DNA of 64,000 nucleotides from Streptomyces monashensis. Its GTDB lineage: Bacteria > Actinomycetota > Actinomycetes > Streptomycetales > Streptomycetaceae. Positions 1 to 9,938 of the stretch are shown here, piece by piece (the first letter of the stretch is position 1; each line of letters starts with the position of its first letter). The stretch spans positions 62,001 through 126,000 of the forward strand of contig NZ_MLYO01000007.1 of assembly GCF_001866665.1 (NCBI RefSeq). Direction: 5' to 3'. The notes below the pieces were generated by a model, which saw only the letters and a list, made by a program, of their open reading frames with translations, did no database searches and had not been told where the DNA came from. A program made the position numbers and the translations under genes.

Positions 1-1166
1 CGCACCGTGCCGTCAAAGGCGTTCAGGACGGCGTAGGTGAGCCGGTTGCGCTTGAGCGCGGCACCGAGGGCGACCGGGTCGGTGATCCGGCTTCCGGTCA
101 CGGCCTCGGCGAGGTCCGCGAGCTGTTTCAGGCCGGACGCCGGGTCCGACAGGGCGGTAAGTGTCTCGGGGGGCGTGGCCTGGCCAGGGAGGAATCGCGC
201 GTCCGGGATCGACTCGTCCTCGCCGAGGATGAATTCGTCGACCGACAGTCGGTCCTCGCCGACGATCGCGTCCTCGGTGAACTCCGTGCCGAAGATGTTG
301 GTGGCCACGGAGAGGAGTTGGCGTACCCCATCCTCATCGGTGCCGGAGGCGAGGGTCGCGGAGGTGGCGACGGGGGTGATCGAGCCGAGCGGCTTGCCAG
401 GCTGGTTGGCATCGACGGCGATAGCGAGGCGGCGCAGCAGCATGGCGACGTCGGTGCCCTGCGCGCCATCGTACGTGTGGAACTCGTCGACGACCACATA
501 GCGGATGTCGCTGGCGTCCCACAGCGGCGCGTCTGCGGCACGCTGCAGGAGCAGGTCGAGCATCTTGTAATTGGTGATCAGGATGTCCGGCGGGGACAGC
601 TGCATGTCCTGGCGGCGGGTGTAGACCCGGTCGTAGTGCGTCGCCGCCTTCTCTCCGATATACAGGCCGGCGCGCACGCCGCTCAGCTCGTCGTAGTCGG
701 TGAGGAGTCCGTTGATGCGGGCCGCCTGGTCGGTGGCCAGGGCGTTCATCGGATAGAGGAAGACCGCCTTGACCCCGTTGTTCCCGGCCGCGCGTTCTCG
801 GGCGCAGTGATCAAGCACGGGGTAAAGGAACGACTCCGTCTTGCCGGAGCCGGTGCCTGTGGTGACGAGGGTGGGCTGGGGTGTGTGACCGTTCTTCGAG
901 GTGAGCCGGGCGAAGGCGCGGGCCTGGTGTGCGTACGGCGTCCAGCCGTCGGTTCGTACCCAGTCCAGGTGCTGCTGCCAGCCGTCGTCGGCCGGGGTGA
1001 AAGGGGTACGCAGGCGGAGGTACGGACCGCGGAACATGCCCGTCGTCTCGTCCCCGAGGAAGGCGTTCAGGGCTTTTCGGGCGCCTTCGTCCGCGAGGCC
1101 GTACGTCGTGGACAGGTACTGGAGCAGGCTCTCCTTGAGTCCCTGTGCTTCGAGGGTGGGCCTCAC
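1..1166 (-). CDS. drmA: DrmA-like DISARM helicase (partial, C-terminus beyond window)
   Basis: Open frame with no stop running off the left edge; about 388 N-terminal residues are visible. It starts at a GTG whose bases overlap the drmMI stop, so the two are translationally coupled. The frame contains a Walker A (TGTGSGKTESF), a following YPMNALATDQ segment and a Walker B-type DEFHTYDGAQGTD box, then SATLASG (motif III-like). This is the superfamily 2 helicase pattern of DrmA, which in class 1 DISARM follows drmD and drmMI. DrmA is part of the core that acts on incoming phage DNA. The DUF1998 region expected at the C-terminus is outside the window. Identity rests on motifs plus gene order. 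Confidence 0.82.
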   Translation of the reverse strand, partial: MRPTLEAQGLKESLLQYLSTTYGLADEGARKALNAFLGDETTGMFRGPYLRLRTPFTPADDGWQQHLDWVRTDGWTPYAHQARAFARLTSKNGHTPQPTLVTTGTGSGKTESFLYPVLDHCARERAAGNNGVKAVFLYPMNALATDQAARINGLLTDYDELSGVRAGLYIGEKAATHYDRVYTRRQDMQLSPPDILITNYKMLDLLLQRAADAPLWDASDIRYVVVDEFHTYDGAQGTDVAMLLRRLAIAVDANQPGKPLGSITPVATSATLASGTDEDGVRQLLSVATNIFGTEFTEDAIVGEDRLSVDEFILGEDESIPDARFLPGQATPPETLTALSDPASGLKQLADLAEAVTGSRITDPVALGAALKRNRLTYAVLNAFDGTV

Positions 1167-4100
1167 GGGGTCGGGACCTCCATCTTCTCCGGGTCCCACA
1201 GACCCTTCGCTACGGCTTGGTCGAGGCGCTGCTTGAAGTAGGCGTGGGCTTGGCGCATTTCGCGTTCACGGTTGGCCTTGTAGAAGGGGGCGGTGTACCC
1301 GTCGGGGACGGGGGCGTCGGTGTTCGGATCCTTCTCGTAGGCCTCGCGGTATTCCTGGAACTGGGTCCAGTGGTCCTTGGTCTGGTCGAAGCCGTAGGTG
1401 TAGCGATCCCCAGCGATCTTCCGCTCCTCGGCGTCGAACCAGGTCACCCGGTCGAAGTCCTGCATGATCGGGAAACGGGCCCGGTACATGGCGATGAGCG
1501 TTTTCGCGTCGATGCCGAGCCATACGGCGACGAGGGCGTCGATCTCGACGAGAGCGGCCCGGCGGGCGTATTCGGTGCGGAGGGGGGTGTCGCGCTGCCA
1601 AGTGGGAGTGACGTTGTGCAGCTCGGTCTTGAGGTTCGGCCAGTTGATCGCCCAGGACTCGTAGCCGGGCCACTTGGGGTCGTAGAGCTCTGACCAGAGA
1701 TCGGCGTAGGCGGTGGTAAGGGCGTTCAGGCGGAGGGTGCGGAGGAGGAGGGCGGAGGCTAGGGGGTGGTCAACATGGGCTGCAGGCATGCCTGCAGCCC
1801 GAGCGGGATTGAGGTGGCTGTCACCACTTGTGCGTAGCAAGTAATCGCTGGGGATGCCTGCCCACAGACCAGCGTTCAAGACATCTCTACGACGGTCATT
1901 AACCGAAGCGCTACACATGCCGTCGATGTGCGATACGCCAGGAGGTAGCAATGCGACGTAGAGAGAGCGTTCGGTATCAGGCGCGATCATCCTTCGCCAA
2001 GCAATTCGGTAGTAATGGGTGTATGGCCTACTGGCCTTGGCCAACAGGAGCTTCTCGACCCGCTCGTCTTCTATGTCCTCCGGCTGCACCTCGTGCCCCT
2101 CCGCGAGCTGCTGCCGGACCTGCTCCCACTCCTCCGGCGACGCCAGCAGCGCCTCGTACTTCTCCCAGTCAGTCCACCTATCTTGTTCGCCGACGAACAC
2201 GTCCTGCGGGGCCACGCGCCGGTACTCGGACTCCGGTACCGCGTCGTCCACGAGCCCCTTCGGGTCGAGGCCGCATACCTCTCCGCTGCCCTGGCTGGGC
2301 TGCTTGAACATCGGATTCGCAACGCCGATTTGCGGCCCCTTGAGGATGACGTCGCTCCAAGCTGTCGCCTGGTAGTCGTCCTGGCCGTTGATCCCGGTGT
2401 TGTAGTCGATGAGTCGCTGGTCCTTCCCCGGGCCGAACTGTGCCTTCTTAGAAGCGCCTTCATCGAATCCGACGGAGACTCTTAGCTTGGGCGTACCGAG
2501 GCGTAGGGGATAGGCCCCCAGCGCGTCGATCGCCGTGTCCTCCGCTGTGCTCACCGGTGTGAGCAGGCGTGTGTGCTCCAGGGGCCCTTCATCGCCGGCA
2601 AGCTTCTGCCACCGCTTGAGGGTGTCGGGGGACACACGAACGACCCGCTTCGGGTGGGGGCGCTCGTCCCAGTCTCCGTTGTACTTCACGCCGGGGTCGT
2701 CGCCGACGCTCTCGGCGGAGGCGGACAACCGAAGCGCGTCCACCGTAAAGAGCCATGACAACGAGTCGAAGGAGATGTCCCCTTCGGCCCCGTAGATGTG
2801 CACGCCGAAGTGGCTGGACCGCCCCACCGGGGGCGGGAAAAAGCGGTTGCCCGCATTGACGAAGTCACCGTGCACGCGTAGCCGCCGGTACGCCGCCGCC
2901 CGCAGCGCAGCCTCCCTGTCTCCTGCGAAGTGGGTGTCCGGGTGCACCATCCCAGCCGTCCCGCCGCGCCCGGCGTGGTCCCAAATCTCACACATGAACG
3001 CCCGATATAGATCGGGCCGAGTGCCTGCCACGAGTGGGTACACCGGTGACGCCGCCAGGTACGACGCCGTCGTCACCGTATTCGTCACCTCACCGAGCAG
3101 GTACTCCTGCACCTCCTCGCGTGCGAGTTCGGCATCCCGCTTCCGCTTCTTGTCCTCCGCCTTCGGCTTATCGGTGAGCATGAACCAAGGCTCGTACTCC
3201 GCCAGGACCGGATCCTCTTTCCACTCCGGGCGCACCCATGGCGGGTTACCCACCTGAAGGTCGAAGCCCCCCGCTTCGCCGGTGAAGACACCAGCGAAGT
3301 CCAACTCCCAGTGAAGGAAACCCTGCTCCTCCGCGATATCACGGACGACCCGCATCCACGGATACCGCGTCTCAACCGCCTTACGGGCGTCGTCCATGCC
3401 CATCTCGGCCTGAATCAGGTCTTCGAGCTTCTTCAACTCCTTCAGGGAGTCGACCGTCGTGGCGAAGGTGTCCTCCGGAACCGGTCCCGTGCCGAGCATG
3501 GATTCCAGGAAGGCGATCCAGTCGTCCAGGCCCGCCAGCGGAATGACATCGCGGCGGCGTGCCGGTCCACTGGGCTTCCTGGGGGCAGAGGAGGTACGTG
3601 CCTTCTTGGCCGCCTTCTTCTTCCCAGCCGCGTCGTCGCTCTCAGCCTCACCCAAGGAAATCTGGTCGCCGTACACGGTGAACAGCAGGCCGGGCTCAAG
3701 GAATCGCGGCACAGGCGTGGGCTCGGGCGCGCGCTCCTCGACCTCCACCGCCGGGCCGGCCACCGACGACAGCAACGCATCCAGGTCGGCCCCCGCCTGC
3801 GCCGTCACCACCGGAGCCGTCTCGTACTCCGCGTCCGTTCCGTCCAGCAGCCCCACCTTCTCCAGAGGCCAGAACCACAGCGCGCACCACGCATCCATGA
3901 CCTGCTTGAGCCGCCAGTACGGGGAGCCCTCCGCCTCGAAGAGGTCATTGAAGACCTGCTCCTTGGTCAGCGGCAGGCTCTGGTCCGGGTTCTGCTTGTC
4001 GCGGCGGAGGAAGGCGTACTCTTCCGCGTCCTCCTCGCGATCCGTCCCCCACACATCGATGGTGCGGGCGATCTCCTGCTCGCTCAGCTCCATGCGCTTG

Positions 4101-6664
4101 GCGACCAGCTTCCACAGGAACTCGACGCGAAGGGCCGCAGCCTGCAACCGGGCGAGCTGGCTGCCCTTGCCGCCCGTCGTCTTGGGCTTGGCCTTGATGC
4201 TGTTCTTCCACGCCTTCAGCTGCTCCACCTGTGTGCCGGCGAGCTGCTCCACCAACTTCTTCGCGTCCCCGCTCGCCCCTGCGACCGCACCCCAACCAGG
4301 CGTGGGCAGCAGGAACTGGTGCACAGCCCCGTCCGGCAGCAACTGCTTCGCACCATCCCCAGCAGCCCGGAACGGCAGCTTGGTCGGCGTCTGGGCGCCG
4401 ATAGTCCGCTCCTTCTTGATGCGCTCGGCGTCGTACACCCAACGCCTCGCACCGATGAGGGAGTTACCTCGCCGCAGATGCAGACCGAACCACGGCGCAC
4501 GCATGCCGGGGTGCATGGTGTTCAGCCACAGCGACACCTCCGCCAGCTCCACACCCGTGGCGTTCAGGTCGATCCCGTACGCGTTGTGAAGGGCGATGTA
4601 CGCCTTCACCTTCTGCTCGGCATCGAGCGTCTTCGACGTGTCCAGGCTGACACGCAGCTCATCCTGACGACGCTTCAGGTACTCCTTGGCCACCTGGTTG
4701 ATTGCCTCATTGAGGAACGCTCCGGATCCCAGGGCCGGTTCGCAGATCGTGTAGCGCAGCAGCTCGCTCGCGCGGGTCTTGACTGTGTTGCCGTCAGCAT
4801 CCTTCTTCTGGTCGAGACGGTGCTTGAGGGCAAGCTCGACGGTGACCTTCGTAAGAGACTCAGGGGTGTAGTACGAGGCGGACGTCTCGCGGTCACGGCC
4901 GGCCAGACGGTAGACGAACGTGCCTGGTGCGTACTTCTTCGGGCCGCGCAGGCCGTACTGCTCGGCGTCTTGGGCGGAGTACACGACGTGCGTGTTCTCC
5001 CGGTAGTCCTTCAGCCGGTCCGCAGGGATGAGCCAGGACCCCTTCTCGGGGTCGCCGTGCTGCTTGTCGCCCCTCTTCGCACCAGGCTTGGCGACCTCGG
5101 CCAGCTCGTCCTTGGCGATGATGCCGGTGTAGGACATCAGGCCCTCGTAGACAGCGCCGAGCTGGTTGATGCCGAGGTTGCGGTAGGAGATGAAGCCGCC
5201 CTGTCTGCCCTTCTGGCCAGCCTCCTTCATGGTCAGCAGGCGCAGCACCTGGTGCAACGCTGCGTTGCGTAGCCGCAGGTCCAGCCATCGCGGCTGCTCG
5301 TCGCCGTCCTCGTCCCAGTGAGGGTGGAGGATGCGGCGGCCGATGAGGGTGATCGCCTTGGGGTCGAACAGCTCGCTGCGCAGCGGCTCGAAGCGCAGTC
5401 CGCGAAGCTGGCTGCGCTCCTCGGCCAGCTTGTCGTCGTCTGCTTCGGTGCCGTGCGGGCGGTGGCCGTAGTTGACCTTGTTGAACAGAACGTCGAGGGA
5501 GGCGTAAAGGTGGAAGCCATTCCTGCTGTCCTCCTCGACCAACTTTCGCTCCCGCGCCACCAGTTCGCGCAGCCGGGCGATCGAGTACCCGGTCTGGTAC
5601 GTCGAGTCGTCGGCGGGCAGGATGCCCAGCTCCGGGCGGGCCTCCGCGTAGAGGAGGAAGAGGATGCGGTAGAGATAGCGCAGCGATTCGCGGGTGAGTT
5701 GCTTGGCGAACGGGCCCTTCTTGAGGTCCTCGATCTCCCGCGGCTCGACCTCCGCCTCGCGCAGGCGGGCGAGTACCTCGTTCGCGATGATCTCGACCGA
5801 GTGCTGCAGTCCCTTGCGCAGCTCGGAGTTGACGCCAACGGCGTTGTCACGGGAGGCCTTGAGCAAGTCGTCGAGGCGTCGGCCCTTTCCGTCGGGGCGG
5901 GGCGCGAGCATGTCATGGGAGAAGAGAGCGGCGAGGAGGGCGAGTTCGCCGGCCTTCGCCGTGTCGTTTCGGGCGAGGGCCGCGTCCAGGCTGGCGGCGA
6001 GATAGCGGCCTTCAGCCCAAGCTCCCCGGTCGGCGAGGACGAGTACGCCGCCGCAGAGCAGCAGGATAAAGCGGGGCGCATCGCCGCCAAGCTCGTGCAG
6101 TTCGCTCTGAAAGAGCCAGCCCGCCAGCTTCTCACCGACTTCGAGGAGGCCGTCGGCGGTCTTGAGCGGGTGGAGGAGCTGTCCGGCCTCGTCGGGGTCG
6201 AGGGCGTCGTCGAGCTTGGCGGTCCAGCCGCAGTCGACCGCGAGGATGCCGTCTCCGTGCCAGGCGACCTGGAGTTCGTACTCCTTGCCCGCGTTGTGCA
6301 CAGTGATCGGCTCCGGCCGGTCACCGCCGTAGCCGAGGGCCTTGAGGACGGCGCTGTGCCAGGTGGTGAGGCGCTCGGCCCACTCGCCCGTGGGGTCGTC
6401 GTAGGTGCTGCCGAGTTCTTCCTGCTGGGCGCGGGAGGCCAGGAAGGGGCGCACGGTGGCCAGGTACTCACCGCGGAGCCGAGGGAGGAGTTCGCGCGGA
6501 GTGGGATGCGGGTCGTGGGGGTCGGTCTCGCGGCTGGTCCACAGGGTGAACAGGCCCTCGTCGCCCGCCTTGCTCTTCTTGAGGGTGTTCTCCAGCTCCT
6601 CGCTGAAGTAGTGGGCGGAGAGATACTCGCCGCGGTTGGCGAAGGAGTCGTAGGTGTAGCTCAT
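1163..6664 (-). CDS. drmMI: DrmMI-like adenine-specific DNA methyltransferase
   Basis: 1833 aa. ATG overlaps the drmD stop. A SAM-binding motif I (EPALGSGAFLNEAIN) lies near residue 650 and the amino-methylase catalytic motif NPPW near residue 1140, in the context DLQVGNPPWVRPEW. A lysine-rich, low-complexity stretch (KKKAAKKARTSSAPRK) separates these halves. This architecture fits the large Eco57I/PglX-like methylases. In class 1 DISARM the methylase marks host DNA as self. The protein is long for the family as I know it, so extra domains are likely at the N-terminus (about residues 1-450). It sits between drmD and drmA in one coupled transcription unit. Confidence 0.82.
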   Translation of the reverse strand: MSYTYDSFANRGEYLSAHYFSEELENTLKKSKAGDEGLFTLWTSRETDPHDPHPTPRELLPRLRGEYLATVRPFLASRAQQEELGSTYDDPTGEWAERLTTWHSAVLKALGYGGDRPEPITVHNAGKEYELQVAWHGDGILAVDCGWTAKLDDALDPDEAGQLLHPLKTADGLLEVGEKLAGWLFQSELHELGGDAPRFILLLCGGVLVLADRGAWAEGRYLAASLDAALARNDTAKAGELALLAALFSHDMLAPRPDGKGRRLDDLLKASRDNAVGVNSELRKGLQHSVEIIANEVLARLREAEVEPREIEDLKKGPFAKQLTRESLRYLYRILFLLYAEARPELGILPADDSTYQTGYSIARLRELVARERKLVEEDSRNGFHLYASLDVLFNKVNYGHRPHGTEADDDKLAEERSQLRGLRFEPLRSELFDPKAITLIGRRILHPHWDEDGDEQPRWLDLRLRNAALHQVLRLLTMKEAGQKGRQGGFISYRNLGINQLGAVYEGLMSYTGIIAKDELAEVAKPGAKRGDKQHGDPEKGSWLIPADRLKDYRENTHVVYSAQDAEQYGLRGPKKYAPGTFVYRLAGRDRETSASYYTPESLTKVTVELALKHRLDQKKDADGNTVKTRASELLRYTICEPALGSGAFLNEAINQVAKEYLKRRQDELRVSLDTSKTLDAEQKVKAYIALHNAYGIDLNATGVELAEVSLWLNTMHPGMRAPWFGLHLRRGNSLIGARRWVYDAERIKKERTIGAQTPTKLPFRAAGDGAKQLLPDGAVHQFLLPTPGWGAVAGASGDAKKLVEQLAGTQVEQLKAWKNSIKAKPKTTGGKGSQLARLQAAALRVEFLWKLVAKRMELSEQEIARTIDVWGTDREEDAEEYAFLRRDKQNPDQSLPLTKEQVFNDLFEAEGSPYWRLKQVMDAWCALWFWPLEKVGLLDGTDAEYETAPVVTAQAGADLDALLSSVAGPAVEVEERAPEPTPVPRFLEPGLLFTVYGDQISLGEAESDDAAGKKKAAKKARTSSAPRKPSGPARRRDVIPLAGLDDWIAFLESMLGTGPVPEDTFATTVDSLKELKKLEDLIQAEMGMDDARKAVETRYPWMRVVRDIAEEQGFLHWELDFAGVFTGEAGGFDLQVGNPPWVRPEWKEDPVLAEYEPWFMLTDKPKAEDKKRKRDAELAREEVQEYLLGEVTNTVTTASYLAASPVYPLVAGTRPDLYRAFMCEIWDHAGRGGTAGMVHPDTHFAGDREAALRAAAYRRLRVHGDFVNAGNRFFPPPVGRSSHFGVHIYGAEGDISFDSLSWLFTVDALRLSASAESVGDDPGVKYNGDWDERPHPKRVVRVSPDTLKRWQKLAGDEGPLEHTRLLTPVSTAEDTAIDALGAYPLRLGTPKLRVSVGFDEGASKKAQFGPGKDQRLIDYNTGINGQDDYQATAWSDVILKGPQIGVANPMFKQPSQGSGEVCGLDPKGLVDDAVPESEYRRVAPQDVFVGEQDRWTDWEKYEALLASPEEWEQVRQQLAEGHEVQPEDIEDERVEKLLLAKASRPYTHYYRIAWRRMIAPDTERSLYVALLPPGVSHIDGMCSASVNDRRRDVLNAGLWAGIPSDYLLRTSGDSHLNPARAAGMPAAHVDHPLASALLLRTLRLNALTTAYADLWSELYDPKWPGYESWAINWPNLKTELHNVTPTWQRDTPLRTEYARRAALVEIDALVAVWLGIDAKTLIAMYRARFPIMQDFDRVTWFDAEERKIAGDRYTYGFDQTKDHWTQFQEYREAYEKDPNTDAPVPDGYTAPFYKANREREMRQAHAYFKQRLDQAVAKGLWDPEKMEVPTP

Positions 6665-9600
6665 CGTGCGGACTCCTCGGCGTGCGCGGTGGAGACAGTG
6701 GTGGGGTGGAGGGGTTCGAGGACGGCGAGGACCCGCAGCATCGGGTCGCCGTCGGTCCGCAGACGGCGTACGAGGGCACGGCGGCGCTTGGCGGTGTCGT
6801 ACACCTGCTTGCGGCGACGCTCCTGGTTACCGACGGCGATCAGGGCACCTTGCTCCCAGACCTGCACCCGGTCCTCGTACGGCGCCAGGTAGGAGTCGAC
6901 CTGCTTGTCGTAGTCGGCGCGACGCTCGCGCAGGTGGGTCTCGGCCGCATCGACGGCCGCGGGGACGAGTTCCTGGAGGAGGTCGCGGTCGACGGGCTGG
7001 GCGCGGCCGGGCATATCAGGGCCCACGCCGCAAGCGGCGAGGAACGCCGAGTCCATGCGCCACACGCGAGGAGTGGCCTCGGCGAGGCCGGTGACGGCCA
7101 TCCACTCCACGACCGTCGGCTTGCCCGCCTCGTTGGAGTAGACGCCCTGGAGGAGATAAACCGGGCCGGTCAGGGCCGAAGGCAGAGCTGCGTCGATCCG
7201 CTTGGCCTTGGCTACGTCTGGCTGGTAGGCGAGGACGAACGCCTCGTCGTACTTGAGCTTGGCGAGGACCTTGTCCGTCACCCAGTCGAGCACGGGGTGG
7301 ATGTCGGAGACGTAGGAGACATTGGGCCACTGGGAGGTGGGCTCGTCGGTCTTGCCCTGCTTGGCGTTGCGGGCGGCTTCCAGCCGGTCGGCGGCGTACT
7401 GCTTGTCGAAGGTGATGCGTAGCGTGCCGTCGTACTTGGGTGTCGTGAGGATCTTCTCCTGCTCCAGGTACGACTTCGGCAGCTCCCGGAAGCGGTACTG
7501 CAGGTCGTCGGGCGGGGTGAACTCGATGCGGCCGCCTGCCGTCTCGGGCTTCCAGTCGAGTGCTTCGCGCTCGGCCTGGGGGTAGATGAGGTCCACGGCG
7601 GTGTGGAAGTACGCCTTGGTGTCGGCGAAGACGTGGGGTACGTCGGCCTCGGGCACCGCGGCCGTGCCGAGGGTGGCCGGAGCGGCCGTCGGGTCAGCGA
7701 GCCGGGCGTTGGCGCCGGCGAGGAGCCCCGCGAGGACCCCGCCGGACTCCTGCTGGGACTGCTTGATGGAACGCTCGACGGTGCCGCCCTTGATGAGGTC
7801 GCGGGTGAGGCGGTCCTCTTCCTTCTTGTCGTTGTAGAGACCGGTGACGGCCTCGGCGCTGCCCTCGCCGGTCTCGATCTCGTGCGCCTGGGCCTCGCGG
7901 CGCAGCAGGCGGGTGCCGACGAGCCGGTCGTCGAGCGTGAGCATCTCGCCGCTCTCCTCGTCGCGCCGCCAGGGCACGTCGGCGGTGAGGGTGAGCGCAC
8001 GGAACTCGGGGCTGACCGCCTGCCCGTAACGGTCGATACGTCCGTTGCGCTGTTCGATACGGATGAGGGACCAGGGCAGGTCGTAGTGGATGAGGTCGTG
8101 GCACTGGTGGTGCAGGTTGACGCCCTCGGAGGCGATGTCACCGGTGAACAGCAGCCGCACCGGCTCCTCGCGCCGGCCGAAGCGGTCGACGATCTCCCGC
8201 TGTTGCTGGTCGTTGGTGGTGTCGCCGTGCATGACCTCGACGGCGCCGTCGTACGCCTTCCAGGGACGCATCTTGTCCGGCTTGGCCAGGTTCTTCTTCT
8301 TGAAGCCAAGCCGGGCCGGGACCTCCTGGGCCAGCCAGTCCAGGGTGTGGACCCGCTCGGAGAAGATCACGACGCGGCGCTCAGAGTGCGGGCCGACGCC
8401 GAGGTCGTCCTTCAGCGTGCGGACGAGTGCGTCGAGCTTGGCGGAGTCCTGGTCGGTGAAGTCCGCGACCAGCGCCTCCAGCTCCGCGAGGGCCTTGCTC
8501 TCGGCAGCGAGAGCGGCGCGGCGCTCGGGGGTGTCCGGCGCGGTCTTGGCCTTGCCCTTCGCCGTGACGCTCTTCGGGTTGTCCAGGTAGGCACGCCGGT
8601 TGGCCAGGGATTCACGCAGAGCGACGTGGGAGGAGAGGAACGCCTTCAGGAAGTTGTAGCCGACCAGGGGATCGGCGCAGACCGACGAACGGTTCGGGTC
8701 GCCCGGCGTCCATTCGCTCGCGAGCTTCTCCAGGACGGCGACCTCCCTCCGAGTCGCCGGAGCCGGCACCGGCAGGGAGTCGCCGCGTTCGGCCCAAGGC
8801 TTGTCCTTGAGGCCGTCACGCACCTCACGGTCGGACTTGGTGCGCCTGATGTAGAGGTGGTCGAGATCGGCGACCTTGTAGTTCTTGGGGTCGGCGATCG
8901 CCGCCGGGTCGAGCATCCGAATCAGCTCGGCGAAGGATTCGGCGTCGCCGTTGTGCGGAGTGGCGGAGGCCAGGATCAGCGCATCGGTCTGCTCGGCGAG
9001 ACGGCGGGCGAGGAGGTTGTTGCGGGTGCCCTTGTTCACGAGGTTGTGCGACTCGTCGATGACCACCGCGTCCCAGGTGATGTTCTCCAGGTGATGGGCG
9101 TACGTCGCCGACTTGAGGGTGTCGACGGAGACGATGACGCGCTTGAAGTGGGCGAACGGGTTCCGGCCCGCCGGGATCTCCTGCTGGATGCGCTGGATGC
9201 CGGTGGAGTCCAGGCGCACCAGCGGCAGAGCGAAGCGCGTCCACAGCTCACGCTGGAACTGCTCCAGCACATGGGCCGGCGTGACCACGAGGATGCGCTC
9301 GCCGCGCCCGCGCCGGATCAGCTCCGAGAGCGTGATGCCGATCTCCAGCGTCTTGCCCAGCCCAACCACGTCAGCGATCAGCAGCCGGGGCTGCGGGTTG
9401 CGCATGGACAGCGCCAGCTCGGCGGGGCGTAGCTGGTGCTCCTGCCGGTCCATGAGGAAGGAGTCGGCGAGTGCGATGCCGTGCTCGGTCTGCGGCAGCG
9501 CGGTCTTGCGGATCACCGCCTCCAGGTACAGGCGGGCCTTGGCGTGCCTGGAGGTGTCGTCGGGTACGAGCCGGGTCTTGCGAGGATCGAGTACGTCGAT

Positions 9601-9834
9601 CTGGTCAAGGCCGGAGTAGAACACCGCGTCCGTGCCCCGGACGAACGAGGACACCCCGCTGACCTCGACCATCAGTCCGTCGCGGGACTCGTCGACGGAC
9701 TTCACGAGCCACTGCTCGTGGCGGATGCGCACCTGGGCGCCAGGCGCGAAGGTCGGCTTCGCACCGGCCGGATACGCCGACGCCGCATCGGCGTCGCGCG
9801 CCTCAGGAACCTCGGGCTGCATCGCCGTGGTCAC
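6661..9834 (-). CDS. drmD: DrmD-like SNF2-family helicase of DISARM
   Basis: 1057 aa, GTG start preceded by AGAGGAGC. SNF2/SF2 motifs are complete: Walker A-like DVVGLGKTLE (residues about 155-164), DESH box (260-263), a SATPHNGD motif III, and a C-terminal helicase lobe with LLFTGDIASEGVNLH and an arginine-finger segment EQRNGRIDRYGQ. DrmD is the signature gene of class 1 DISARM and is normally first in the operon, as here: drmD, drmMI, drmA in order with overlapping stops and starts. It presumably couples ATP hydrolysis to handling of foreign DNA. Confidence 0.85.
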   Translation of the reverse strand: MTTAMQPEVPEARDADAASAYPAGAKPTFAPGAQVRIRHEQWLVKSVDESRDGLMVEVSGVSSFVRGTDAVFYSGLDQIDVLDPRKTRLVPDDTSRHAKARLYLEAVIRKTALPQTEHGIALADSFLMDRQEHQLRPAELALSMRNPQPRLLIADVVGLGKTLEIGITLSELIRRGRGERILVVTPAHVLEQFQRELWTRFALPLVRLDSTGIQRIQQEIPAGRNPFAHFKRVIVSVDTLKSATYAHHLENITWDAVVIDESHNLVNKGTRNNLLARRLAEQTDALILASATPHNGDAESFAELIRMLDPAAIADPKNYKVADLDHLYIRRTKSDREVRDGLKDKPWAERGDSLPVPAPATRREVAVLEKLASEWTPGDPNRSSVCADPLVGYNFLKAFLSSHVALRESLANRRAYLDNPKSVTAKGKAKTAPDTPERRAALAAESKALAELEALVADFTDQDSAKLDALVRTLKDDLGVGPHSERRVVIFSERVHTLDWLAQEVPARLGFKKKNLAKPDKMRPWKAYDGAVEVMHGDTTNDQQQREIVDRFGRREEPVRLLFTGDIASEGVNLHHQCHDLIHYDLPWSLIRIEQRNGRIDRYGQAVSPEFRALTLTADVPWRRDEESGEMLTLDDRLVGTRLLRREAQAHEIETGEGSAEAVTGLYNDKKEEDRLTRDLIKGGTVERSIKQSQQESGGVLAGLLAGANARLADPTAAPATLGTAAVPEADVPHVFADTKAYFHTAVDLIYPQAEREALDWKPETAGGRIEFTPPDDLQYRFRELPKSYLEQEKILTTPKYDGTLRITFDKQYAADRLEAARNAKQGKTDEPTSQWPNVSYVSDIHPVLDWVTDKVLAKLKYDEAFVLAYQPDVAKAKRIDAALPSALTGPVYLLQGVYSNEAGKPTVVEWMAVTGLAEATPRVWRMDSAFLAACGVGPDMPGRAQPVDRDLLQELVPAAVDAAETHLRERRADYDKQVDSYLAPYEDRVQVWEQGALIAVGNQERRRKQVYDTAKRRRALVRRLRTDGDPMLRVLAVLEPLHPTTVSTAHAEESAR

Positions 9835-9938
9835 GTGGTGCTCCTCTTGGACTATGTACTCGTAATGTGCGGTGTGCGGGTGCCCGCACTTTGCATCGCC
9901 TCGGACCGGCCCTGTCGGCGAAAGGAAGGGAGAGTGGT

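Noticed and set aside
318..1241. Long plus-strand open frame opposite drmA
   Set aside because: Shadow of the real minus-strand helicase; its translation has no motifs and poor codon bias.
3311..6892. Two very long plus-strand frames opposite drmMI
   Set aside because: Antisense shadows, common in high-GC DNA.
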